From Actinobacteria bacterium OK074 (GTDB taxonomy: Bacteria; Actinomycetota; Actinomycetes; Streptomycetales; Streptomycetaceae): 64,000 nucleotides of DNA. This document shows positions 26,186 to 34,882 of the stretch, in pieces (within the stretch, counting starts at the first letter, position 1; every line of letters begins with the position of its first letter). The DNA lies in NCBI GenBank assembly GCA_001298575.1, contig LJCV01000263.1, forward strand, positions 62,001 to 126,000, written 5' to 3'. Both the position numbers and the translations under genes were made by a program. The notes under the pieces were generated by a model. That model saw only the letters and a list, made by a program, of their open reading frames with translations. It did no database searches and had not been told where the DNA came from.

Positions 26186-26947
26186 TCACAGCGACAGCGC
26201 CTCCGAGCGCTGGACCGTCCCCGTCACCCCGGTGCCGTCCAGCGCGGCCAGGCGGACCGCCGCGTGCCCCATCGCCTCGGGCGGCTCCACCGCCTCCGGC
26301 GGGATCGTCCGGCCGCCGCCCCCGGCCTGCCAGCCCTCGGTGAGGACGACACGCGACGGGGCCAGGCAGTTGACCGCGATGTTGTCCTTCTTGAAGTCGG
26401 TGGCGAGCCCGGCGTAGAGGCGTTCGACGGCGGCCTTGGACACCCAGTACGCGTTGGCGCCCCGGTCGGTCATTCCGACGCCGGTGGTCGTCACCGCGAT
26501 CAGGGAGCCGCCGCCGCGTGCCCGGACGTGCGGGACGACCGCCTTCGTCACCAGGAACACCCCGGTCAGGTTGACGTCCAGGCACAGCTGCCAGCGCTTG
26601 AGCGGCGTGGACTCCACCGGGCCGAGCCACATCACCCCGGCGTTGGCGACGAGGACGTCGATGCCGCCGAACTCCGCGACCGTTGTCGCCACGGCCTCCT
26701 CGACCGACGCCTCGTCGGTGACGTCGCACGGTACGGCGAGGGCGGTGCCGCCCGTCTCCCGGATCCGCGCGGCCACGGAGTGGATCGTGCCCGCGAGTCT
26801 GCCCTCGCGCTCGGACCGGGCCGCCACCGCGACCGAGGCCCCGGCCTGCGCGAGGGCGAACGCGATGTTGCGCCCGATGCCCCGGCTGGCGCCCGCGACG
26901 AACGCGACCCTGCCCTTCAGCGACAACTCGCCCGGTTCGCCGGTCAC
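26186..26947 (-). CDS. SDR family oxidoreductase
   Basis: A 253-residue classical short-chain dehydrogenase: GASRGIG cofactor loop, VLVANAG, active Ser region AVTTTGVG (Thr-rich in place of the usual Ser-Ser), and YWVSK catalytic pair. GTG start with GAGAGGTGA upstream. It lies 49 bp after the next SDR gene and is probably in the same transcript, driven from the palindromic promoter at 27799. Could oxidise a hydroxyacyl-CoA or an alcohol released by the esterase. Confidence 0.85.
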   Translation of the reverse strand: MTGEPGELSLKGRVAFVAGASRGIGRNIAFALAQAGASVAVAARSEREGRLAGTIHSVAARIRETGGTALAVPCDVTDEASVEEAVATTVAEFGGIDVLVANAGVMWLGPVESTPLKRWQLCLDVNLTGVFLVTKAVVPHVRARGGGSLIAVTTTGVGMTDRGANAYWVSKAAVERLYAGLATDFKKDNIAVNCLAPSRVVLTEGWQAGGGGRTIPPEAVEPPEAMGHAAVRLAALDGTGVTGTVQRSEALSL

Positions 26948-26996
26948 TTGACGCTCACCTCTCTCCGTGCGGCCCGCGACACCCGCGATCGGCCCG

Positions 26997-27761
26997 TCAC
27001 TTCGGCGGGAACCGCAGCGCGCCGTCGAGCCGGACGACCTCGCCGTTGAGGTAGTCGTTCTCCACGATGTGCTGCACCAGGGAGGCGTACTCCGGGGACT
27101 GGCCCATCCGTTTGGGGAACGGGACCTGCGGCCCCCAGTACGCCTCCAACTGGCCGGCCGCCTTGCCGTACGCCGGGGTGTTGAAGGTGCCCGGCGCGAT
27201 GGTGACCACGCGGATGCCCAGCGGGGACAGGTCGCGGGCGGCGACCAGCGTCATGCTGACCACCCCGCCCTTGGCCGCCGCGTACGGGAGTTGGCCGATC
27301 TGGCCCTCGTACGCGGCGATCGACGCGGTGTTGACGACGACGCCCCGGCCGCCGTTCTCCAGCGGCTCCTGCCGGGCGATTGCGGCGGCGGCCAGGCGCA
27401 GCACGTTGAAGACGCCGGTCAGGTACACGTCGATGGTGGTGCGGAAGCCCTCAAGACCGAGCGGGGAGCCGTCCTTGCCGACGAGACGGCCGCCGCTGGC
27501 CGGGCCGCCGTGCGCGTCCACCGAGATCCGCAGCGGTGCCGCGGACTGCGCCTCGGCGAGGGCGGCGGGGACGTCGTCCTCGCTGGTGGCGTCGGTGCGG
27601 ACGTAGCGCACGCCCAGCTCCTGCTCCAGGGCCTTGCCCTTCTCGTCGGCCAGGTCGGCGACGACCACCCGCGCGCCCGCCGCGTGCAGCCGCCGCACGG
27701 TGGCCTCGCCCAGGCCGCCCGCACCGCCGACCACGACCGCTGAGCTCCCACTGATCTGCAT
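26997..27761 (-). CDS. SDR, 3-hydroxyacyl-CoA dehydrogenase type 2-like
   Basis: A 254-residue SDR similar in layout to HSD10-type 3-hydroxyacyl-CoA dehydrogenases: AVVVGGAGGLGEATVRRL cofactor loop, acidic ADLADEKG (NAD preference), NTASIAAYEGQIGQLPYAAAK with catalytic Tyr-Lys, and the FPKRMGQSPEYASLVQHIVEN tail seen in that group. It would supply the NAD-dependent oxidation step of beta-oxidation for this island. Divergent from the CoA ligase with 54 bp between starts, sharing the operator. Confidence 0.85.
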   Translation of the reverse strand: MQISGSSAVVVGGAGGLGEATVRRLHAAGARVVVADLADEKGKALEQELGVRYVRTDATSEDDVPAALAEAQSAAPLRISVDAHGGPASGGRLVGKDGSPLGLEGFRTTIDVYLTGVFNVLRLAAAAIARQEPLENGGRGVVVNTASIAAYEGQIGQLPYAAAKGGVVSMTLVAARDLSPLGIRVVTIAPGTFNTPAYGKAAGQLEAYWGPQVPFPKRMGQSPEYASLVQHIVENDYLNGEVVRLDGALRFPPK

Positions 27762-27798
27762 CAAGGTTTCCCTCTCTTGCGAGGATGGCTCTAGTGAG

Positions 27799-27817
27799 AT
27801 GAGAATAGCATTCTCAT
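27799..27817. promoter_or_regulatory. Palindromic operator 1 of the catabolic island, overlapping the ligase start
   Basis: ATGAGAATAGCATTCTCAT has perfect 8-nt arms around AGC. It covers the first bases of the ligase ATG at 27816. A possible promoter is TTGCGA (27777-27782) with GAGAAT (27801-27806) 18 bp apart, which would give a leaderless or nearly leaderless mRNA. The core recurs at 31318 and 35375. Confidence 0.7.
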
Positions 27818-29249
27818 GAACATAACGATGGTTCTCGACATGGTGGCCTCGGCCGGTGACCGGGCGGTGGTGACGGCGGGCGGCCGTTCCCTGACCGCCG
27901 CCGAGCTGTCCGACCGGGCCCGAGCCGCCGCCCGCACCTTCAGGCGCCACGAGGCCGTGCTGTACGTGAGCGCCAACCATCTGGCCTACCCCGTCGCCCT
28001 GTTCGGCGCGGCCCTGGCCGGAGTGCCCTTCATCCCCCTCAACTACCGCCTCGGCGAACACCAGTTGAGCCGCCTCCTGGCCCGCCATCCCGGCGCCCTG
28101 GTCCTGCGGCCCGACGACCTCGACGCCCTCCTCGAACTCGAACAGCTTGTTGATGACGATGAGTTGACCGCCCCGCAGGATCCGGACGCGGTCGCCGTCG
28201 TCCTCTACACCAGCGGGACCACCGCCGAGCCGAAGGCGGCCCTCCTGCGCCACCGGCACCTGCTCGCCTACGTCCTGAACACCCAGGAGTTCGGCTCGGC
28301 CGAGGAGGGCGACGCGGCCCTGGTCGCGGTGCCGCCGTACCACGTGGCCGGGCTGATGAACCTGCTGACCAACCTCTACACCGGCCGCCGCCTGGTCTAC
28401 CTGCCCGCCTTCGGCGCGGGGGAGTGGCTCGCGACCGTACGGCGGGAGGGGGTCACGCACGCGCTGGTGGTGCCGACCATGCTGGCCCGGATCGTCGCCG
28501 AGGTGCCCGGCGCCGCCGCGGACACACCGACCCTGCGCAGCCTCGCCTACGGCGGCTCCCGCACCCCGCGGCCCGTCGTGGAACGCGCGCTCACCGTCTT
28601 CCCGACGACCGGGTTCGTCAACGCGTACGGGCTCACCGAGACCGCCTCCTCGGTCGCCGTCCTCGGCCCCGACGACCACCGCGAGGCCCTCGCGGCCGAC
28701 GACCCCGCCGTCCGCGAACGGCTGTCGTCCGTCGGACGGGCCCTGCCCGGCGTCGAGTTGGAGATCCGGGACGCGGACGGCACCCCCCTGCCGGCCGGGG
28801 CGACCGGCCTGGTGTTCGTGCGCGGCGCACAGATCTCCGGCGAGTACGGCGGCCGCAGCGCCCTGGACGCGGACGGCTGGTTCCCCACCCGCGACCGGGG
28901 CCGCCTGGACGCCGACGGCTACCTGTTCGTCGAGGGACGCGCCGACGACACCATCATCCGCGGCGGCGAGAACATCGCCCCCGCCGAGATCGAGGACGTC
29001 CTGCTCGCCCACCCCGGCATCACCGAGGCCGCCGTGATCGGCGTGCCCGACCCGGAGTGGGGGCAGCGGATCGTCGCGGTCGTCGTCGGGGACGGGGACC
29101 CGGCCGAGGTCCGGCAGTGGGTCAAGGACCGGCTGCGCACCTCCAAGACGCCCGACACGGTCGTCTTCCGCACCGAACTGCCCAAGACCGAAACCGGAAA
29201 GCTACTGCGCCGCACCCTGGTGGCCGATCTGGAGTCCTCCCATGCCTGA
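27816..29249 (+). CDS. Acyl-CoA ligase (class I adenylate-forming enzyme)
   Basis: A 477-residue AMP-forming ligase that would activate a free acid to its CoA thioester. Phosphate loop YTSGTTAEPKAAL at about 129-141, NAYGLTETASS, the hinge Asp region TRDRGRLDADGYLFVEGRADD, and C-terminal catalytic Lys in LPKTETGKLLRRTL are all present. At 477 residues it is shorter than long-chain FadD enzymes, nearer to aromatic or medium-chain acid ligases. ATG 27816 sits inside the operator; MVLDMV at 27828 is the alternative start. Overlaps the thiolase gene by 8 nt. Confidence 0.9.
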   Translation: MNITMVLDMVASAGDRAVVTAGGRSLTAAELSDRARAAARTFRRHEAVLYVSANHLAYPVALFGAALAGVPFIPLNYRLGEHQLSRLLARHPGALVLRPDDLDALLELEQLVDDDELTAPQDPDAVAVVLYTSGTTAEPKAALLRHRHLLAYVLNTQEFGSAEEGDAALVAVPPYHVAGLMNLLTNLYTGRRLVYLPAFGAGEWLATVRREGVTHALVVPTMLARIVAEVPGAAADTPTLRSLAYGGSRTPRPVVERALTVFPTTGFVNAYGLTETASSVAVLGPDDHREALAADDPAVRERLSSVGRALPGVELEIRDADGTPLPAGATGLVFVRGAQISGEYGGRSALDADGWFPTRDRGRLDADGYLFVEGRADDTIIRGGENIAPAEIEDVLLAHPGITEAAVIGVPDPEWGQRIVAVVVGDGDPAEVRQWVKDRLRTSKTPDTVVFRTELPKTETGKLLRRTLVADLESSHA

Positions 29250-30402
29250 AGCCGTTCTCGTGTCCGCCCTGCGCACCCCCGTCGGCACCGCCGTCAAGGG
29301 CACCCTGCGCGACACCACCGCGTACGACCTGGCCCACCACATCCTCGCCGCGTCCGTCGCCACGGACGGTGTGGATCCGGCCGCCATCGACGACGTCGTC
29401 CTCGGCGAGGGCCTCTACGGCGGTGGCGTCATCGCCCGGCACGCCGCGCTCACCGTCGGTCTCACCTCCGTCCCCGGTCTTGCCCACAACCGGCACTGCG
29501 CGGCGGGCCTGGCGGCCGTGCAGAGCGCGGCGGGGAGCATCCGCTCCGGCATGGACGAACTCGTCGTCGCCGGGGGCGTCAACTCGGCCTCCACGGCCCC
29601 GAGGTCGAAGTTCCGCGTCGACGGGGAGTGGGCCGAGCCGTGGAGCCCGCCCACGCACCCGGACCGCCCGGACGCCCCCAACCTCGACATGTCGATCACC
29701 GTCGGCTGGAACACGGCCGTCCGCGCGGGCCTGAGCCGCGCGGACATGGACGCGTGGGCGCTGCGCTCGCACCGGAACGCCATCCGGGCCATCGACGAGG
29801 GCCGGTTCGACGCGGAGATCGTGCCGATCGACACCCCGCACGGCCTGTTCGCCGTCGACGAGCACCCGCGGCGGACGACGAGCGCGGAACGGCTGGCCGC
29901 GCTCAAGCCGCTGCACCCGGAGATCGAGGGCTTCAGCATCACCGCGGGCAACGCGGGGGGCGCCAACGACGGGGCCGCCGCCCTGATCGTCGCCAGTGAC
30001 CGGGTCGCGGAGCGGGAGGGGCTGCCCGTGCTGGCCACGGTCCGGTCGTGGGCCTCGGTCGGCGTCGACCCGGCCGAGACCGGGCTCGCACCCGTCGCCG
30101 TGATCCCCAAGGCGCTGGCCCGCGCGGGCCTTTCGACCGGTGACGTGGACCTGTTCGAGATCAACGAGGCGTTCGCCGCGGTGCCCGTCGCCGCCGTCAA
30201 ACGGCTCGGCCTCGACCCGGACCTCGTCAACGTCAACGGCAGCGGCTGTTCGCTCGGCCACCCGGTCGCGGCCACGGGGGCGCGGATGCTGGTCACCCTG
30301 GTCCACGAACTGCGCCGCCGCGGCGGGGGAGTCGGGGTCGCGTCGATGTGCGCGGGCGGGGGGATGGGGTCGGCGGTGGTGATCGAGGGGGGGGCGCCGT
30401 AA
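29242..30402 (+). CDS. Thiolase (acetyl-CoA acyltransferase)
   Basis: A 386-residue thiolase for the last, C-C cleaving step of beta-oxidation. Nucleophile Cys86 in NRHCAAGLAAVQ, NEAFAAVPVAA, GHPVAATGAR (catalytic His) and CAGGGMG (second Cys) are all intact. Translationally coupled to the ligase. A run of eight G in the last codons is a possible slippage site but the frame is intact here. Confidence 0.92.
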   Translation: MPEAVLVSALRTPVGTAVKGTLRDTTAYDLAHHILAASVATDGVDPAAIDDVVLGEGLYGGGVIARHAALTVGLTSVPGLAHNRHCAAGLAAVQSAAGSIRSGMDELVVAGGVNSASTAPRSKFRVDGEWAEPWSPPTHPDRPDAPNLDMSITVGWNTAVRAGLSRADMDAWALRSHRNAIRAIDEGRFDAEIVPIDTPHGLFAVDEHPRRTTSAERLAALKPLHPEIEGFSITAGNAGGANDGAAALIVASDRVAEREGLPVLATVRSWASVGVDPAETGLAPVAVIPKALARAGLSTGDVDLFEINEAFAAVPVAAVKRLGLDPDLVNVNGSGCSLGHPVAATGARMLVTLVHELRRRGGGVGVASMCAGGGMGSAVVIEGGAP

Positions 30403-30425
30403 CCGCCGTGCTGTGAAAGGGGGTC

Positions 30426-30457
30426 GGGGTGGCCGCCGGAGGTCCGGCGGCCACCCC
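30426..30457. terminator. Strong bidirectional hairpin between thiolase and thioesterase genes
   Basis: Perfect 14-nt arms GGGGTGGCCGCCGG and CCGGCGGCCACCCC around AGGT, between convergent stop codons. Confidence 0.8.
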
Positions 30458-30459
30458 GT

Positions 30460-31257
30460 TCAGGCCCGGAACCGGAGCAGCGCCTCCTGGGCGAACGACG
30501 CGACCAGCGTGCCCGACGCGGTGAGCACGTCGCCCCGGCCGAAGGAACGCCCGTGGGCGAAGAGGGGGCTCGCGTGCCGCAGCAGCAGCCAGTCGTCCGT
30601 GCGGAACGGGCGGTGGAACCACACGGTGTGCGCGGTCACCGCCGAGGTGAACGCCGTGCCCGAGTCGCGCTGGGTGACGCCCTCCAGCGGGCGCAGCGCC
30701 GTCCCGATCAGGCTCAGGTCGCTCGCGTACGCGGTGAGCGCGGGGCCGAGCGCCGGGTCGACCTCGGGCGTGCGCATCCACAGGTCGTACGCGGGCGGTT
30801 CGGACTTGGGCGAGTCCAGATCGCTCGTGGCCCGGGTCTGCCAGGGGACGAGACCGAGGTCGACGTCGTGCTCCGGGCCGGGCACGGCGGGCACGTCGGT
30901 GTCGGCCTGGTGCTCGGGGCCGTCCTCGGAGGCGTGCAGCGACACCGACGCGGTGGCCGCGACCCCCGTCGTCTGCCGGGCGACCACCGTCAGCGTGGCG
31001 AAGGTGGAGCCCTCGTGCTGCCGGGTCACCTCGAACCGCAACGGCTCCTCGGGCCGGCCGGCGCGCGCGAACTGCACGTGCAGCGACTTGAGTTGCTTGT
31101 CCGGGCAGGAGAGCGAGGCCGCGCGCGCGAACTGGGCGAGGATCTGCCCGCCGAACACGCGGTGGTAGCCGAGCCGTTGGTTGCGCCCCTCGAAGACGGG
31201 CCCGGGGCGGGCGTCGAGTGCGAGGCAGCCGAGCAGGTCACTCCAGAGATCCGTCAC
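30460..31257 (-). CDS. TesB-type acyl-CoA thioesterase
   Basis: A 265-residue double-hotdog thioesterase that hydrolyses acyl-CoA. LGYHRVFGGQILAQFARAA at about 30-48 is the TesB signature, LHVQFARAG follows, and the second hotdog has SLIGTALRPL, HTVWFHRPFRTDDWLL and SPLFAHGRSFGRGDVLTASG. It could free CoA when a dead-end thioester accumulates. GTG 31257 with GGGAG upstream. Divergent from the carboxylesterase; operator between. Confidence 0.88.
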   Translation of the reverse strand: MTDLWSDLLGCLALDARPGPVFEGRNQRLGYHRVFGGQILAQFARAASLSCPDKQLKSLHVQFARAGRPEEPLRFEVTRQHEGSTFATLTVVARQTTGVAATASVSLHASEDGPEHQADTDVPAVPGPEHDVDLGLVPWQTRATSDLDSPKSEPPAYDLWMRTPEVDPALGPALTAYASDLSLIGTALRPLEGVTQRDSGTAFTSAVTAHTVWFHRPFRTDDWLLLRHASPLFAHGRSFGRGDVLTASGTLVASFAQEALLRFRA

Positions 31258-31317
31258 TTGGGCTCCCGGCGCGGGTGGGCAGTTGAAGACCCCAGTGTAA
31301 TCAAAGCTCTCCAAAGA

Positions 31318-31334
31318 AGAGAATGGTGTTCTCT
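31318..31334. promoter_or_regulatory. Palindromic operator 2 of the catabolic island
   Basis: AGAGAATGGTGTTCTCT differs from the perfect core GAGAAT-N3-ATTCTC by one base. It lies between the thioesterase (start 31257, minus) and carboxylesterase (start 31392, plus). On the minus strand TACACT with an upstream TTCTCT gives a plausible promoter whose -35 falls inside the palindrome. Confidence 0.65.
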
Positions 31335-31391
31335 ACGGAAGAGGGCACAATGATCTCCGGCCGCACGACCACACCACCGGGGAGTTACGGC

Positions 31392-32957
31392 ATGACCGAC
31401 CGTCTCGTGGACACCCGTGCGGGCAAGGTGCGCGGCACCGAAACCGGCGAGGGCGTCGTCGCCTGGCGCGGCATCCCGTACGCGGCCCCGCCCGTGGGCC
31501 CGCTGCGCCTGCGGCTGCCGGTGCCCGCCGAACCGTGGAGCGGGGTGCGCGACGCCGCCGCCTACGGGCCGCCCTCCCTCCAGCCGACGGCCATGGCCGC
31601 CCTCGCCGCCGCGACCCCGCTGCCCGGCGGCGCCCCCGGGCCGCCCGCGCCCGCCGAGGACTGCCTCTACCTCAACGTGACCGCACCGGAGGGCGCCGAG
31701 CGGCGGCCCGTGCTGCTGTGGGTGCACGGCGGCGGCTACATGACCGGCCACGGCGCCGCCCAGTACGGCGACTGCGGTGCCTTCGCCCGCACCCACGACG
31801 TGGTCGTCGTGACCTTCAACTACCGCCTGGGCGCGCTGGGTTTCCTCGCCCTGGGCGGATTCGGTGAACTCGGCGGGCTCGATGGGCTTGGCGCCGAGGC
31901 GCACACCGGCTCCTTCGGGCTGCACGACCAGATCGCCGCCCTGCGCTGGGTGCACGACAACATCGCCGGCTTCGGCGGCGACCCGGACCGGATCACGGTC
32001 TACGGCATGTCCGCGGGCGCCAAGTCCGTCGCCAACCTGCTGGCCTCCCCGCTCACCCGCGGCCTGATCCACCGGGCGGCCTCCTCCAGCGGCGGCGCCG
32101 ACCACGTGGCCACGCCCGCCCAGGACGCCGAGGTCACCCGGCGCTTCCTCCGCGCCCTCGGCACCGGCCCGGAGCGGATCCGCGAGGTGACCGCGGAGGA
32201 GATCCTGCACGCCCAGACGACGGTCGGCGACGGCTTCCGCGCGATGTGGCTGTGGCGCCCCTCCATCGACGGACTCGCCCTGACCGCACGGCCGTTGGAG
32301 GCCATCGCCGCGGGCGCGGCGGCCGGAGTCCCGCTGCTCGCGCAGACCTGCGTCAACGAGTGCGACCTGTACGAACTGTTCACCGCGGACGCGGCCGACC
32401 AGACGGCACGGGTGCTGGGGGAGTACTTCGGGGCGGCCGGACGGGACCGGATCCTGGCCGCGTACGCCACGACGGGTGCGGGCACAGGTGTGGGCGCGGG
32501 CGTAAGCGCGAACACGGGCCCCGCCCAAGCCCGCCTCGACATCATGACCGACGAGCGCTACGGCATCCCCACCACCCGCCTCGCCGACGCCCAGTCCGCG
32601 CACGCCCCCGTGTGGCGCTCACGCTACGACGGCCCCCTCACCGGCATGCCCCCGCCCATCGCACCCACCGGCGCGCTGCCCGCCTTCCACGGCTCGGACG
32701 GTGCCGGGATCTGGCTCGGCGGCGCCGGGGCGAACGCCCAACTCCACGCGGTCTGGGGCGCGTTCGCCAACGGCGGCACCCCCTCGGCGGCCGGACTTCC
32801 GTCCTGGCCCGGCTACAGCACCGACCGGCGCACCACCATGGTGTTCGACTCCGCCGGGTCGTACGTCCTCGACGACCCCCGCGGTGACCGGCGCGCCGCC
32901 TGGGACGGCCTGGAGTGGGACTCCGGCACCTGGTGGCCGCTGGACGGGCTCACCTGA
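31392..32957 (+). CDS. Carboxylesterase type B
   Basis: A 521-residue serine esterase. HGGGYMTGHG forms the oxyanion hole and YGMSAGAKS carries the nucleophile Ser. The latter is GMSAGA rather than the usual GESAGG, still a G-x-S-x-G elbow. The N-terminal RGIPYAAPPVGPLRL and EDCLYLNVTAP are hallmark sequences. No signal peptide, so it acts in the cytoplasm. ATG 31392 follows GGGGAG with good spacing; frames upstream overlap the operator. It would release the acid that the ligase activates. Confidence 0.9.
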   Translation: MTDRLVDTRAGKVRGTETGEGVVAWRGIPYAAPPVGPLRLRLPVPAEPWSGVRDAAAYGPPSLQPTAMAALAAATPLPGGAPGPPAPAEDCLYLNVTAPEGAERRPVLLWVHGGGYMTGHGAAQYGDCGAFARTHDVVVVTFNYRLGALGFLALGGFGELGGLDGLGAEAHTGSFGLHDQIAALRWVHDNIAGFGGDPDRITVYGMSAGAKSVANLLASPLTRGLIHRAASSSGGADHVATPAQDAEVTRRFLRALGTGPERIREVTAEEILHAQTTVGDGFRAMWLWRPSIDGLALTARPLEAIAAGAAAGVPLLAQTCVNECDLYELFTADAADQTARVLGEYFGAAGRDRILAAYATTGAGTGVGAGVSANTGPAQARLDIMTDERYGIPTTRLADAQSAHAPVWRSRYDGPLTGMPPPIAPTGALPAFHGSDGAGIWLGGAGANAQLHAVWGAFANGGTPSAAGLPSWPGYSTDRRTTMVFDSAGSYVLDDPRGDRRAAWDGLEWDSGTWWPLDGLT

Positions 32958-32984
32958 CGGCGCCCGCCCCGCAACCGGCCGCCC

Positions 32985-33794
32985 TCACAACTGCGCGAGC
33001 CGCGGCGCCGTACCCCCCGCCCGCACCACCGCCCCCGCCTCCCGGGTCAACTCCCGTGCGCTGCCCAGCAGTCCGTCCAGCACGAGGGCGCGCCGGACGT
33101 GCCGGTGCAGGTCGTGCTCGGCGGTGAAGCCGATCCCGCCCAGCACCTGCTGGGCGTGGCGTGCCGCCGTCAACGCCGCCCGCCCGGCCGCCGCCTTGGC
33201 GAGCAGCGCCCCCAACTCGCCGCCGGTGTCGTGGGCGGTCACCAGGGTGGCCTCGGCGCCGTCGAGCGCCACCAGGGTCTCGGCCAGCCGGTGCCGTACC
33301 GCCTGGAAGGACGCCAGGGGCTTGCCGAACTGGACACGGTCCAGGGCGTGTTGCCGGGCCAGCGCGAGCATCGTCCGGCCGGTGCCCAGCAGCCACCAGC
33401 CCAACGCACGGCGCCCGGCGGCGAGTTCGGCCTCGGTCGATGCCGAGGCCCCGGACTCGGCCGCCCGTAGCGGGAGTTCGGCGTCGATCGCGGTGCCGCC
33501 GCCGTCCGTGCGCTCCCAGGTCACCCACGTTCCGCCCGTGAACGGCAGCGGCGGGGTCCCGCCCGGCGGTCGGCCGGACGCGGTGAGCAGCACGTCGTTG
33601 AGCAGCGGGGCGTGCGCGCCGGTCTCGCCGAGCAGGGTGAACGTCAACGGCACGGCCACGTCCGGGAGTTCGGCGAGCAGGTCGGGCCAGCCCAGCTCGG
33701 TGAGGGCCGCGTCGAGCGCGGCCCCGGAGGCGGCCGTCATCGTCTTGCGGAGTGTGTCGGCGAGCAGGTCCCGTTCCGTGGCGTCCACGGTCAC
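32985..33794 (-). CDS. Acyl-CoA dehydrogenase family protein, short subunit
   Basis: A 269-residue protein with the C-terminal helical half of an acyl-CoA dehydrogenase (RALGWWLLGTGRTMLALARQHALDRVQFGKPLASFQAVRH, QQVLGGIGFTAEHDLHRH) but a reduced N-terminal and beta-domain; the usual length is about 380. Such short partners pair with a full-length subunit in the heteromeric dehydrogenases of actinobacterial steroid and side-chain catabolism. GTGA overlap with the larger subunit supports a fixed complex. Confidence 0.82.
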   Translation of the reverse strand: MTVDATERDLLADTLRKTMTAASGAALDAALTELGWPDLLAELPDVAVPLTFTLLGETGAHAPLLNDVLLTASGRPPGGTPPLPFTGGTWVTWERTDGGGTAIDAELPLRAAESGASASTEAELAAGRRALGWWLLGTGRTMLALARQHALDRVQFGKPLASFQAVRHRLAETLVALDGAEATLVTAHDTGGELGALLAKAAAGRAALTAARHAQQVLGGIGFTAEHDLHRHVRRALVLDGLLGSARELTREAGAVVRAGGTAPRLAQL

Positions 33795-34882
33795 TCCCTC
33801 CCCAGGTCGAGCAGGCGGCGCGCGACGATGTTGCGCTGGATCTCCGCCGTACCGCCGTAGATGGTCGCCGCCCTGGCGTACAGGTACTCCGTGCGCCACG
33901 GCGTGTCCGTCAGCTCCAGCGCGCCGGGCAGCAAGTCCCGCACGGTTTCGAAGAGTCGCTGTTCCGCCGTGGCGAGCAGCACCTTGTCCACCGAGGTCTC
34001 CGGGCCGAGCCGCTCCCCGGCCGCCAGGCGCCGCTGGGTGGCGTGGGAGCGGCAGCGGGCCGTGTGCAACGCGAGGTAGGCGGCGCCGAGTTCGGCGTCG
34101 TCCGGGACGGCGGTCTCGGCCGCGAGGCGGTCCAGGCGGGTGAAGAGGTGGGCGATCCGGTGCCAGAAGCAGGTGGAGCGCTCGTGCGGGAGCAGGTCCA
34201 TCGCGAGCCGCCAGCCGTCGCCGGGGCGGCCGAGCATCCGGTCGGCCGGGACCACCACGTCGTCCAGGAACACCTCGGCGAACTCGTCCACGCCGTGCAT
34301 CGTGCGCAGCGGCCGTACGGTGATGCCCGGGGTGTCCATGTCGACGAAGAACGCGGTGATCCCGTCGTGGCCCGGCGCGGTGCGGGTCAGCAGGACGCAG
34401 CGGGCCGCGTACTGGGCCAGGCTCGTCCACACCTTCTGGCCGCTCACCACCCAGGCTCCGTCGGGCTGTTGGACCGCCTTCGTCGTCAGGGAGGCGAGGT
34501 CGCTGCCGGAGCCGGGCTCGGAGAAGCCCTGGCACCACTGTTCGCGCCCGCTCAGCAGCAACGGGACCATCTCGGCGGCGAGTTCGGGACGGGCGTAGGA
34601 GATCAGCGTCGGGGTGAGGACCTCGACCATCGAGTAGATGCCGGGCTCGGCCAGGCCCCGGGTGGCGACCTCCTCGCCCAGGAGCGCCCGCAGCACGGCC
34701 GGACCGCCGAGTCCCCCGACCTCGGCGGGCCAGCCGTGCCGCATCCAGCCGGCGTCGTACAACGCCCTTCGCACGCGCGCGAGTTGGGCCACCTGGGCGT
34801 CGAGCGAGTGGTCGGGGCCGGGGGTGAGGTCGTGCTCGTCGAGCCAGGCGCGCACGGCGGCGCGGAACTCCTCGGTGTTCAC
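33791..34882 (-). CDS. Acyl-CoA dehydrogenase family protein, large subunit
   Basis: A 363-residue FAD enzyme for alpha,beta-desaturation of an acyl-CoA. GWPAEVGGLGG, QGFSEPGSGSDLASL, WVVSGQKVWTS (substrate/FAD contacts) and IYGGTAEIQRNIVAR are present. The last has Gly at about residue 343 where medium-chain enzymes carry the catalytic Glu; this IYGGT form is usual in actinobacterial enzymes that take the base from elsewhere. GTG start overlaps the upstream stop by 4 nt. Confidence 0.88.
   Translation of the reverse strand: MNTEEFRAAVRAWLDEHDLTPGPDHSLDAQVAQLARVRRALYDAGWMRHGWPAEVGGLGGPAVLRALLGEEVATRGLAEPGIYSMVEVLTPTLISYARPELAAEMVPLLLSGREQWCQGFSEPGSGSDLASLTTKAVQQPDGAWVVSGQKVWTSLAQYAARCVLLTRTAPGHDGITAFFVDMDTPGITVRPLRTMHGVDEFAEVFLDDVVVPADRMLGRPGDGWRLAMDLLPHERSTCFWHRIAHLFTRLDRLAAETAVPDDAELGAAYLALHTARCRSHATQRRLAAGERLGPETSVDKVLLATAEQRLFETVRDLLPGALELTDTPWRTEYLYARAATIYGGTAEIQRNIVARRLLDLGRE

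Noticed and set aside
30387..30394. G8 run at the end of the thiolase gene as a frameshift
   Set aside because: The frame is intact and reaches the normal thiolase end within three codons, so it is only a potential slippage site.
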